Positions 1 to 6,642 of a DNA stretch of 12,759 nucleotides are shown here, in pieces. The stretch lies in assembly GCA_029940115.1 (NCBI GenBank), contig JAOZRQ010000157.1, forward strand, positions 1 through 12,759, in the 5' to 3' direction. The DNA comes from Desulfobacterales bacterium. GTDB lineage: Bacteria; Desulfobacterota; Desulfobacteria; Desulfobacterales; 4be13. Within the stretch, counting starts at the first letter, position 1. Each line of letters begins with the position of its first letter. The translations under genes and the position numbers were made by a program. The notes beneath the pieces are model-generated. The model saw only the letters and a list, made by a program, of their open reading frames with translations, was not told where the DNA came from and made no database searches.

Positions 1-147
1 TTAGGTTGATGTGTATGCCCCTGAGCCTCCCAAAAAAGCCTCCCCCTCCTCCCCGGATAAGCCGCCTGCTGCGGAACCCGCCATAAAATCTGCTTCATGG
101 ATTTCCCAAAAAAACAAATTGGCGTGTTTTACAGTTTCTACAAACAT
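1..147 (-). CDS. Possible 48-codon ORF starting inside a repeat; doubtful gene
   Basis: The frame opens at an ATG inside the first copy of the 30-base repeat and closes with a TAA formed by the first three bases of the window. The predicted product begins MFVETVKHAN, contains the Glu/Gly-rich stretch GGLSGEEGEAFLGG and ends GAYTST. I recognise no family, signal peptide or membrane segment. I see no convincing ribosome binding site, because the bases ahead of the ATG belong to the repeat. The repeat itself supplies the start and first codons (ATG TTT GTA GAA), so this may be a by-product of the repeat rather than a gene. It is listed because it is an intact frame in a stretch otherwise without genes. 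Confidence 0.2.
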   Translation of the reverse strand: MFVETVKHANLFFWEIHEADFMAGSAAGGLSGEEGEAFLGGSGAYTST

Positions 148-166
148 GTCGGCCCACGGGCCTCTG
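134..166 (+). repeat. Short dispersed-type repeat, copy 1 (direct)
   Basis: The copy reads GTTTCTACAAACATGTCGGC, followed by a GC-rich core and CCTCTG. Its GGCCCACGGGCC core is itself a small palindrome. It matches copy 2 almost base for base and is the reverse complement of copies 3 and 4 at about 80 percent or better by eye. Confidence 0.85.
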
Positions 167-183
167 ATTGACGGTGCTTTGCG

Positions 184-217
184 GTTTCTACAAAGATGTC
201 GGCCCCACGGGCCTCTG
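184..217 (+). repeat. Short dispersed-type repeat, copy 2 (direct)
   Basis: This is the same unit as copy 1, with CAAAGATG in place of CAAACATG and one extra C in the core. It lies 50 bases after copy 1 in the same orientation. It faces copy 3 across a 21-base loop, so copies 2 and 3 can form an imperfect hairpin of about 28 base pairs. Confidence 0.85.
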
Positions 218-238
218 GCTGGCGGTGATTGCGATTTA

Positions 239-267
239 AGAGGCCCGCAGGGTCGCCATGTTTGTAG
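239..267 (-). repeat. Short dispersed-type repeat, copy 3 (inverted)
   Basis: On the plus strand it reads AGAGGCCCGCAGGGTCGCCA then TGTTTGTAG, the inverse of copies 1 and 2. It forms the inner arm of the nested palindrome with copy 2. The ATGTTTGTAG end gives a chance start codon on the plus strand. Confidence 0.85.
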
Positions 268-287
268 TCATAAAATATCAGACCGGT

Positions 288-317
288 CAGAGGCCCGCAG
301 GGTCGTCATGTTTGTAG
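288..317 (-). repeat. Short dispersed-type repeat, copy 4 (inverted)
   Basis: This copy is nearly identical to copy 3, with GTCATG for GCCATG. It pairs with copy 1 as the outer arm of the nested palindrome. It lies 45 bases beyond the stop of the small metal-binding protein gene, so transcripts leaving the efflux operon would run through it. Confidence 0.85.
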
Positions 318-362
318 AATCTTACGCAGCACCTCCAGTTAACGCTCTCCCAAAAAGGTGTC

Positions 363-824
363 TCACTTCACCTCATAGACAAATTTGTCCATCAGTTTCT
401 TGTCCCCAGCCGCAATTTTGGTTTTGATGGCATACTTCCCTTTTGCCGAGAGATCCATATCAGCGCCGAATCCGCCGCTCATGGCCATGGCCATCGCCTT
501 CTGCTTTGAATCTCCGGGACCTTCCACCAGATATCCGACTTTCCCCTTCTCAATTTTATGGCCGTGGGAATCCTCGACATAAACCATGAGATGGTGGGTT
601 GCCTTCATCTCCGGCATGTTTTTCATGCCCTTCATCTTCTCTCTCATGTCAATGAGATGATAGGCGAACTTATGCCCGTCCACCGTGGATTCACGGATCA
701 TCTCGCCGGAATGATCTGTCTCATTCTTTCCATCTCCGTGGCAGTTATCTCCGGCAACAGGCGGGATGACAAAAGCCATGGTAAAAACAAGAATCATCAC
801 AATAACAAACACCGATTGTCTCAT
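363..824 (-). CDS. Exported Met/His-rich protein, probable periplasmic Cu/Ag-binding partner of the Cus pump
   Basis: I place the start at the ATG at 824, giving 153 residues, because GGAAAGGAAA lies just upstream at normal spacing. An in-frame TTG at 842 would add six residues but overlaps that ribosome binding site. Residues 1-25 form a signal peptide with a hydrophobic core and likely cleavage after PPVAG. The mature part is rich in Met and His: NCHGDG (27-32), MREKMKGMKNMPEM (60-73), THHLM (76-80) and MAMAM (111-115). The C-terminal half alternates beta-like segments and ends KLMDKFVYEVK, which recalls YtkA/FixH-like immunoglobulin folds, though I cannot confirm this. It is the last gene after the CusA-like pump, 62 bases downstream. 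That position and composition suggest a role like CusF, delivering or buffering Cu(I)/Ag(I) in the periplasm. It does not look like a CusF homologue in sequence. Confidence 0.8.
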   Translation of the reverse strand: MRQSVFVIVMILVFTMAFVIPPVAGDNCHGDGKNETDHSGEMIRESTVDGHKFAYHLIDMREKMKGMKNMPEMKATHHLMVYVEDSHGHKIEKGKVGYLVEGPGDSKQKAMAMAMSGGFGADMDLSAKGKYAIKTKIAAGDKKLMDKFVYEVK

Positions 825-886
825 AATGCTTTTCCTTTCCAATCCAACAGTTAAAAGTTAACAGTCTGAAGCGGCCGCCTCACGCC

Positions 887-3800
887 TCATATCTTACGTT
901 TCATGCCTCCCCTTTTCCAGATGTCATAGACGGCGGGGATGATCACCAGCGTCAGCACGGTGGATGAAACAAGCCCGCCCACCATGGGCGAGGCAATTCG
1001 CTTCATCACCTGTGATCCGGTTTCTGTCCCCCACATCACAGGCAGCAGACCGATAAGCGTGGTCGCGACGGTCATCAGTTTGGGCCTCACCCTTTCCACC
1101 GCGCCCTCAATGATGGCCGCGTGAAGGTCTTCCTCGGTCTTCATACCAGAGCCGGCCCGCATCCGGTCAAAACTCCCATCCAGATAGACGAGCATCACCA
1201 CGCCGGTCTCCGCGGCAAGTCCGGCCAATGCGATGAACCCGACCACCACAGCGACCGAAATATTGTAGCCCAGAAGATAGATCAGCCAGACCCCGCCAAC
1301 CAGTGCGAACGGCAGGCTGCCCATCACAATAGCGGCCTCGGTGATGCTGCGGAAGTGGATGTAAAGCAGAATGAAGATCACGGCCAATGTCACCGGCACA
1401 ATCACATTCAGGGTCCTTCTGGCCCGCTCCATATATTCGTACTGACCGGACCAGACAATGGAATAACCGGTGGGCATGTCAATCTCCTGATCCACGACCT
1501 CCTTGGCTGTTTTCACATAAGACCCCACATCCACTCCCCGGATATCCACATAGACCCACGCGGTCTGTCGGGAATTCTCGCTTTTGATGCCAGCGGGACC
1601 TTTGTGGATGGAGAAGTCCGCCAACTGGGCCAGGGGAACCTGCGCGCCGGTGGGTGTGGGCACAAGTACCCGTTTCAGGCGTCCGATGTCATCCCGCAGT
1701 TCCCGGTTGTAACGCAGATTGACAGGGTACCGCTCCAGCCCCTCGACCGTGTAAGTCACGTTCATTCCGCCGATGGCCGTCATAATGACATCCTGAACAT
1801 CTCCGACCGTGAGCCCGTAACGTGCGATATGATCCCGGCGGATATCAAAGTCAAGATAGTTTCCGCCTGTGACACGTTCGGAATAAGCTGAAAGTGTGCC
1901 CGGAATCTTCTGAATCGTTGCCTCGATCCTGATTCCCAACTCTGACAGAACCTCAAGATCCGGCCCCATCAGTTTGATTCCCACCGGTGTCTTGATCCCG
2001 GTGGAAAGCATGTCAATCCGGGTCCGGATCGGCATGGTCCAGGCATTGGTCAGACCCGGGAACTGGATGGCCCGGTCAAGGTCTTCCGCCAGTTCGTCAA
2101 TGGTAATATGGCGGTCCTCGGGCCAGAACCATGTGAACGGCTTTTTGAGCCATCCTGGCCACTCCGAGAAGAACCGTCTGATTTTTTTTCTCCGCCATTC
2201 ATGGAGGATCCTCCCTTTTTCAACCTCGGGCCAAATCCATGTCAGCGGCTTCTTGACCCATCCGGGCCAGTCCGAGAAGAACCGCTTTTTGGGAATCATT
2301 TCATATTCCGTTTTTGGCCTAAGCATGATAGTGGTCTCAATCATGGAAAGGGGCGCGGGATCAGTCGCTGTCTCTGCCCGTCCGATTTTTCCCAGAGTAT
2401 GACGCACCTCGGGAAACCGCTGGATGATCTTGTCAGTCTGCTGAAGCAGCTCTTTGGCTTTGGTGATCGAAATCCCCGGAAGCGTCGTGGGCATATAAAG
2501 CAGATCCCCTTCATTCAGCGGCGGCATGAATTCGCTCCCGAGACGGGACGCGGGATAATACGACATGGCCAGCACCAGTATCGCAATGAGCAACGTCGTC
2601 TTCCGCCATCGGAGGACCCATCGGATCAGTGGGAGATATATCCGGATAAAAAAGCGGCTCAGGGGATTTTTTGCCTCGGGCATGATCCTTTGGGGAATGA
2701 GGCAGAGGAAGATAAAGAGCGACACGCCCAGAGCAGCCACCAGACTCCAATCCGGCAGTCTGAGACCCGCCACGCCAGCCATGATCACAAGCAGCGGCGG
2801 CCCGGCAATCGAAGCGATCCAGATCATGCTTTGGCGAGCCTTGGGCATCTCCGGATCAATGGCCCGCTCCCGGACAAAAAAGGTCATCAGCACCGGCACA
2901 ATGGTGATGGCCAGCACAGCGGACGCGGCCATGGCAAAGGTCTTTGTGTATGCCAGCGGCTTGAAGAGACGGCCCGACTGCTCCTCAAGGCTGAATACCG
3001 GGAGAAAGGAGACCGTTATGATCAGAAGACTATAGAACAGCGCGGGGCCCACCTCCTTGGATGCTGTCAATATAATCTCTGTGTGCGATTTACTTCCGCT
3101 CTCTTTTTCAAGATGTTTATGTGCGTTCTCCACCAGCACCACGGACGCGTCGATCATCACCCCGATGGCAATGGCAATGCCACCCAGACTCATAATATTG
3201 GCATTGATGCCGAGCATGTACATAACCAGAAAGGAGATCAGAATACCAACCGGCAAGGTGAAGATGCTCACAAACGCGGACCGGAAATGGAGCAGGAATA
3301 TCACGCATATCACCGCGACCACGCTCATCTCCTCGACAAGTTTGGTTTTGAGGGTGTTGACAGCTCTCTCAATCAGTCCTGAACGGTCATACCCCATTTT
3401 TATCACCACGCCTTTGGGAAGCCCTTTCTCCAGTTCCCTCAGCTTTTCCTTCACCCGGTTGATCACCTCCAGCGCGTTTTCGCCATAGCGCATGACGACG
3501 ATGCCGCCCACCAGTTCTCCCTCGCCGTTCCATTCCAGTATCCCCCGGCGGAGTTCCGGGCCGATCTGGATGTTGGCGATGTTCCTGAGAAGAATCGGTG
3601 TTCCCATCTGATCCACGCCCACGGCGATGTTCTTCAAATCCTCCAAAGAGCGGATGTACCCGAGTCCGCGCACCATGAACTCGGTCTCTCCCATCTCCAC
3701 AAGTTTGCCTCCAACATCGTTGTTGGACCGTTTGATGGCCATTCTCACCTTCTGGATGGGCAGGTCGTAGGCCAGGAGTTTGTTGGGATCCACCTCAACC

Positions 3801-4363
3801 TGATACTGCTTCACAAATCCGCCGATGCTCGCGACTTCGGAGACCCCTGGAACTGCCGTGAGCTCGTAGCGGAGATACCAGTCCTGAAGGCTTCTGAGTT
3901 CTTGGAGATCGTGGTTGCCGGAGGTGTCTTTCAGCACATATTCATACACCCATCCCACACCGGTCGCGTCGGGTCCCAGGCTCGGCGTGACCCCCGGTGG
4001 AAGTCTGCCGGAGACAAAGTTCAGGTACTCCAGCACCCGGGATCTGGCCCAGTAGAGATCCGTGCCGTCCTCAAAGATGATATAGACAAAGGATACCCCG
4101 AAAAAGGAGTATCCCCGGACCACCTTGGCGTAAGGCACACTCAGCATAGCTGTGGTGAGCGGATATGTGACCTGATCCTCCACCACCTGGGGGGCCTGGC
4201 CCGGATAGTCTGTGTGGATGATCACCTGAACATCCGAAAGGTCGGGAATCGCATCAACAGGCATCTCTGTCATGGCCAGTCCGCCCCCGATGATCATGAA
4301 GATCGTGCCCAGAATCACCATGAATTTGTTGCGGATGGACCATTCTATGATTTTTTCGATCAT
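887..4363 (-). CDS. cusA: CusA/CzcA-type heavy-metal RND efflux pump (Cu(I)/Ag(I) type)
   Basis: This is the inner-membrane proton antiporter of a tripartite metal efflux complex. I chose the ATG at 4363 (1158 residues, MIEKIIEW), typical of CusA proteins, because AAAAGG lies 8 bases upstream. The in-frame ATG at 4369 has only 2 bases of spacing. Family landmarks include YPGQAPQVVEDQVTYPL near residue 55 and the GGIAIAIGVMIDASVVLVEN helix near 395. The proton-relay residues known from E. coli CusA are present: D405, E1052 (ALAGLAAETG) and K1095 (RVRPK). So are the three copper-binding methionines: M624 (GDLLYM), M674 (PLSMIETT) and M785 (RIDMLSTG). These favour monovalent metal over Zn/Co/Cd. 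The protein is about 110 residues longer than E. coli CusA. One extra stretch near 510-560 looks like two added membrane segments. A second, of about 62 residues, lies between M674 and M785 and contains a tandem duplication. Confidence 0.95.
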   Translation of the reverse strand: MIEKIIEWSIRNKFMVILGTIFMIIGGGLAMTEMPVDAIPDLSDVQVIIHTDYPGQAPQVVEDQVTYPLTTAMLSVPYAKVVRGYSFFGVSFVYIIFEDGTDLYWARSRVLEYLNFVSGRLPPGVTPSLGPDATGVGWVYEYVLKDTSGNHDLQELRSLQDWYLRYELTAVPGVSEVASIGGFVKQYQVEVDPNKLLAYDLPIQKVRMAIKRSNNDVGGKLVEMGETEFMVRGLGYIRSLEDLKNIAVGVDQMGTPILLRNIANIQIGPELRRGILEWNGEGELVGGIVVMRYGENALEVINRVKEKLRELEKGLPKGVVIKMGYDRSGLIERAVNTLKTKLVEEMSVVAVICVIFLLHFRSAFVSIFTLPVGILISFLVMYMLGINANIMSLGGIAIAIGVMIDASVVLVENAHKHLEKESGSKSHTEIILTASKEVGPALFYSLLIITVSFLPVFSLEEQSGRLFKPLAYTKTFAMAASAVLAITIVPVLMTFFVRERAIDPEMPKARQSMIWIASIAGPPLLVIMAGVAGLRLPDWSLVAALGVSLFIFLCLIPQRIMPEAKNPLSRFFIRIYLPLIRWVLRWRKTTLLIAILVLAMSYYPASRLGSEFMPPLNEGDLLYMPTTLPGISITKAKELLQQTDKIIQRFPEVRHTLGKIGRAETATDPAPLSMIETTIMLRPKTEYEMIPKKRFFSDWPGWVKKPLTWIWPEVEKGRILHEWRRKKIRRFFSEWPGWLKKPFTWFWPEDRHITIDELAEDLDRAIQFPGLTNAWTMPIRTRIDMLSTGIKTPVGIKLMGPDLEVLSELGIRIEATIQKIPGTLSAYSERVTGGNYLDFDIRRDHIARYGLTVGDVQDVIMTAIGGMNVTYTVEGLERYPVNLRYNRELRDDIGRLKRVLVPTPTGAQVPLAQLADFSIHKGPAGIKSENSRQTAWVYVDIRGVDVGSYVKTAKEVVDQEIDMPTGYSIVWSGQYEYMERARRTLNVIVPVTLAVIFILLYIHFRSITEAAIVMGSLPFALVGGVWLIYLLGYNISVAVVVGFIALAGLAAETGVVMLVYLDGSFDRMRAGSGMKTEEDLHAAIIEGAVERVRPKLMTVATTLIGLLPVMWGTETGSQVMKRIASPMVGGLVSSTVLTLVIIPAVYDIWKRGGMKRKI
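2117..2284 (-). repeat. Internal tandem duplication in the pump gene (two 60-base copies, 108-base period)
   Basis: Bases 2117-2176 and 2225-2284 match at 52 of 60 positions by my count and are spaced 108 bases apart, exactly 36 codons, so the frame is kept. The copies encode RFFSDWPGWVKKPLTWIWPE and RFFSEWPGWLKKPFTWFWPE, at residues 694-713 and 730-749. These Trp-rich amphipathic segments lie in the periplasmic porter region between two copper-site methionines. Most of the differences change residues conservatively, so both copies appear to be under constraint. Confidence 0.9.
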
Positions 4364-4393
4364 CGTCATCGCCTTTTCTTATTAATTCCTGCT

Positions 4394-4434
4394 AAAATTC
4401 CGTTCCGCTCCGCGCCTCCGCTCCACTCCGTTTT
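4394..4434. repeat. TCCG-rich low-complexity element between the adaptor and pump genes
   Basis: The 89-base gap between the adaptor stop and the pump start contains a run of CTCCG/TTCCG words bounded by AAAA and TTTT. On the transcribed strand it is a purine-rich GGAGTGGAGCGGAGG-like track. It contains several Shine-Dalgarno-like words but lies too far from the pump start to serve it. It may be a small dispersed element; I see no second copy in this window. Confidence 0.4.
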
Positions 4435-4452
4435 GGCACTCCGGATATTCCC

Positions 4453-5916
4453 TTATTTCATGTCGTCAAAAAAGTCATCTTCCTCCATATCCCCGAAGAA
4501 ATCATCTTCTTCCGTCTCTTTGGATTCGACTTTTTTGGCCTCCATCATTTTTTGGATCGCCTCTTTCAGCTTGGATTCGGAATCAAGAAGGAACTGCCCA
4601 GAAGTCACAACTATTTCACCCGGGGCAAGGCCGGTGAGAATCTGAACATTTCCGTCATCCAAGGACATACCGATGGTGACTTGCCTGGGGGTGAATTTGT
4701 TGTTCTCCCGCACTGCAAAGACCACATTCCGCTCTCCGGATCGGATCACCGCTTCCGAGGGAATAATAAGTCCTTGTTCCAGAGTACCTGTATTGATACG
4801 GACATCCGCATACATATCCGGCTTCAGTTCCATATCCGGATTCTCAAATTCGAGACGGATGACCACATCCCGGGTCTTCCGCTGGAGATAGGGATAAATA
4901 TAGGCCACCTTTCCTGAATAGACTTTTCCCGGAATATAGGGAAGTGTCATTTCGGCTTCCAGCCCCGGAGAGACCCGGCTCAGTTCGTATTCGTAGATAT
5001 GGGCTTCGACCCAGACCCGGGAGAGGTCCGCTATGGTGTAAACAGTGGTTCCGGACTTGACAAATCCCCCTTCCACCGCGTTCTTATTCGTGACAACACC
5101 GGCGAATGAGGACCGGATGGTCACGGTTTTCCTCACATTTCCGGAATGTTCAATGGCCCGGATTTCGGTCTTGGCCACATCAAAATAGCGGAGTCTGCGC
5201 CGCGCTGAGGAGAGCATATCCTTGTTTCCCTGCCGGTGGGCGATCAGATATTCTTCCTGCGCTGCCAGCAATGCGGGTGAATATACCTCAAACAGCGGCT
5301 CCCCCTTTTTGACCCACTGGCCGGTGAAGTCAACATGCAGCTTTTCAATCCAACCGTTGAACTTGGGGCTGACCTGGGCCGTGCGGGTTTCGTCGTAGGT
5401 GATATGGCCGTAAGTGCGGATAGTGTGAAGCAGCGGACCTTTTTCCACGACGGTGGTGCGTATGCCCATGTTATGCTGCGTAACCGGATCGACCTTTATC
5501 TCAACCCCTGCGATGATTTCATCTTCATGCACAGGAATCAGGGCCGCTCCATCAGCATCCTTGCCCGGTTCGTTGCGGATATCCATGGGATCGGTCTCGG
5601 AACGCCAGTATGCGATCTTTCTCTCTCCGGTATCTTCAGCCGAGGCATCTTCACCCCGCTTGGGTGTCAGTTCCATGTTGCATATGGGACAGAGTCCCGA
5701 TTCCTCGGTGATGATCCAGGGGTGCATTCCGCAGGTGTAAAGCTGGGCATTCTGCGTATCCTCAATCAGAAGCTGATCTTCTCCGGGACTCTTAGGGATA
5801 TTGAGGTACCCGAGAAAATGAGCGGCTCCTCCTGCGGTTATCAGGGTGATGAGAACGGTCAGAATGACCGCGCTAACAGGAAACGGAGATTTTTCGGTGG
5901 GTTTGTCGTCTTTCAT
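4453..5916 (-). CDS. cusB: CusB-type periplasmic adaptor (membrane fusion protein) with heavy-metal-binding domain
   Basis: The adaptor links the RND pump to the outer-membrane channel and, in the Cus family, hands metal to the pump. The 487 residues start at an ATG preceded by AGGAAAG at good spacing. Residues 12-33 form one membrane anchor. Residues 60-85 are a heavy-metal-binding (YHS-like) domain, with YTCGMHP and CPICNMELTP giving C62, M64, H65, C76, C79 and M81. A second weaker motif (IAYWRSETDPMDIRNEPGKD, 101-120) follows, as is common in CusB relatives. The lipoyl/barrel-sandwich halves lie around 165-215 and 265-300 with a helical hairpin between them, then beta-barrel domains to about 445 (VWVEAHIYEYEL, GLIIPSEAVI). 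The tail is acidic and repeats EEDDFFGDM / EEDDFFDDM (469-486). The gene sits 60 bases downstream of the TOPRIM-like gene and 89 bases upstream of the pump gene. Confidence 0.95.
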   Translation of the reverse strand: MKDDKPTEKSPFPVSAVILTVLITLITAGGAAHFLGYLNIPKSPGEDQLLIEDTQNAQLYTCGMHPWIITEESGLCPICNMELTPKRGEDASAEDTGERKIAYWRSETDPMDIRNEPGKDADGAALIPVHEDEIIAGVEIKVDPVTQHNMGIRTTVVEKGPLLHTIRTYGHITYDETRTAQVSPKFNGWIEKLHVDFTGQWVKKGEPLFEVYSPALLAAQEEYLIAHRQGNKDMLSSARRRLRYFDVAKTEIRAIEHSGNVRKTVTIRSSFAGVVTNKNAVEGGFVKSGTTVYTIADLSRVWVEAHIYEYELSRVSPGLEAEMTLPYIPGKVYSGKVAYIYPYLQRKTRDVVIRLEFENPDMELKPDMYADVRINTGTLEQGLIIPSEAVIRSGERNVVFAVRENNKFTPRQVTIGMSLDDGNVQILTGLAPGEIVVTSGQFLLDSESKLKEAIQKMMEAKKVESKETEEDDFFGDMEEDDFFDDMK

Positions 5917-5976
5917 TGTTCTTGACTTTCCTCACAAGCTTGACGGAATTGTTGAGCGGATTATGAATGTGTCTGT

Positions 5977-6642
5977 TCAGTGCAAATAATTCAATTTTCT
6001 GAATGCACTTCTTATCGCTTTCCTGAATTTTTGGTAAGATTCCAATTTTTCCAATGACGTTAAGGCAACTTTTTGTCCGATAGGTGAATACAACTCTCCG
6101 ATTCTCAAACCTTTGCGGCGACGTTTGGGCATATCCTGTCGCCCGACTGCAATGGCGGCAATGATAGCCTGCTTGGGGTCTTTGTACGATTCAGGAAGTT
6201 TGTCAATTCCAAGTTCTTTGTCGTTTTTGTTCGTGCCAATTTCTGATTTCAGCAGTTCCTTGTCGGACAGCATCCACGCTTCGGTCATTTGTATGGGCAC
6301 AATTGCGACCAGATTCCTGCAAAGATGCTCGTCTTGTGATTTTTTCACCATTGAAAAAGCCGGCTTGATTTTATGCTCAAACACAATGGCATCTGTTGTG
6401 TCATCTGCATCAACGTGAACACAGAGAATCATTATTCCCCGTTTGTCAGCATCTCTGGCATAAGCTTTTACAACCTTGACAAAGTCGCCCGGTTTCTTTC
6501 TGAGGCACTGAACAGGCAAAATCTCTGTCTGCCCGGCGCACTCAAACGCCACATCTTCAAAGGAACGCTGAATGACACTCTCCAAGAATCGGTGGTCTGT
6601 CGAGCCTTCGGTTGCAAAACCCACTATGAGTTGCTTATTCAT
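5977..6642 (-). CDS. TOPRIM-like protein, DUF4276-style; partner of the adjacent AAA ATPase
   Basis: The 221-residue protein has the layout of a TOPRIM-fold nuclease or regulator. An acidic residue ends the first beta-strand (GFATEGSTDHRFLE, E12). A DxD-type motif follows a hydrophobic strand (ILCVHVDADD, D78/D80/D81). A third conserved-looking acidic site is IVPIQMTEAWMLSD (E121). The E-G-x-T/S-D start and EAW-L-x-D motif resemble DUF4276 proteins, which often accompany ATPases. No membrane segment or signal peptide is visible, so it is cytoplasmic. The C-terminus is basic (MPKRRRKGLR and RKAIRSAFRK), which could favour nucleic-acid contact. Its ATG lies inside the last codons of the ATPase gene (8-base overlap, ATGAATAA), implying translational coupling and a physical partnership. 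Its GC content is visibly lower than that of the flanking efflux genes. The family assignment is from motif memory and is moderately sure; the role is inferred. Confidence 0.75.
   Translation of the reverse strand: MNKQLIVGFATEGSTDHRFLESVIQRSFEDVAFECAGQTEILPVQCLRKKPGDFVKVVKAYARDADKRGIMILCVHVDADDTTDAIVFEHKIKPAFSMVKKSQDEHLCRNLVAIVPIQMTEAWMLSDKELLKSEIGTNKNDKELGIDKLPESYKDPKQAIIAAIAVGRQDMPKRRRKGLRIGELYSPIGQKVALTSLEKLESYQKFRKAIRSAFRKLNYLH

Noticed and set aside
134..317. CRISPR array
   Set aside because: There are only four units, two of them inverted, with unequal spacers and no cas genes; a CRISPR array would have same-direction repeats.
11..427. A 138-codon plus-strand open frame
   Set aside because: It runs through the repeat array and into the antisense of the Met/His-rich gene. 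The composition is Pro/Ser/Cys-rich with no ribosome binding site or motif.
1121..1891. A 256-codon plus-strand open frame
   Set aside because: It is antisense to the conserved C-terminal half of the pump and has no recognisable motif.
2117..2284. Assembly error or frameshift in the pump gene
   Set aside because: The two copies differ at about 8 of 60 bases, the period is an exact multiple of three, and the frame stays intact, which points to an old duplication.
2108..3382. A 424-codon plus-strand open frame
   Set aside because: It lies wholly antisense to the well-conserved pump gene and reads as low-complexity Arg/His/Gln-rich protein with no domain; it is a shadow of high-GC coding sequence.
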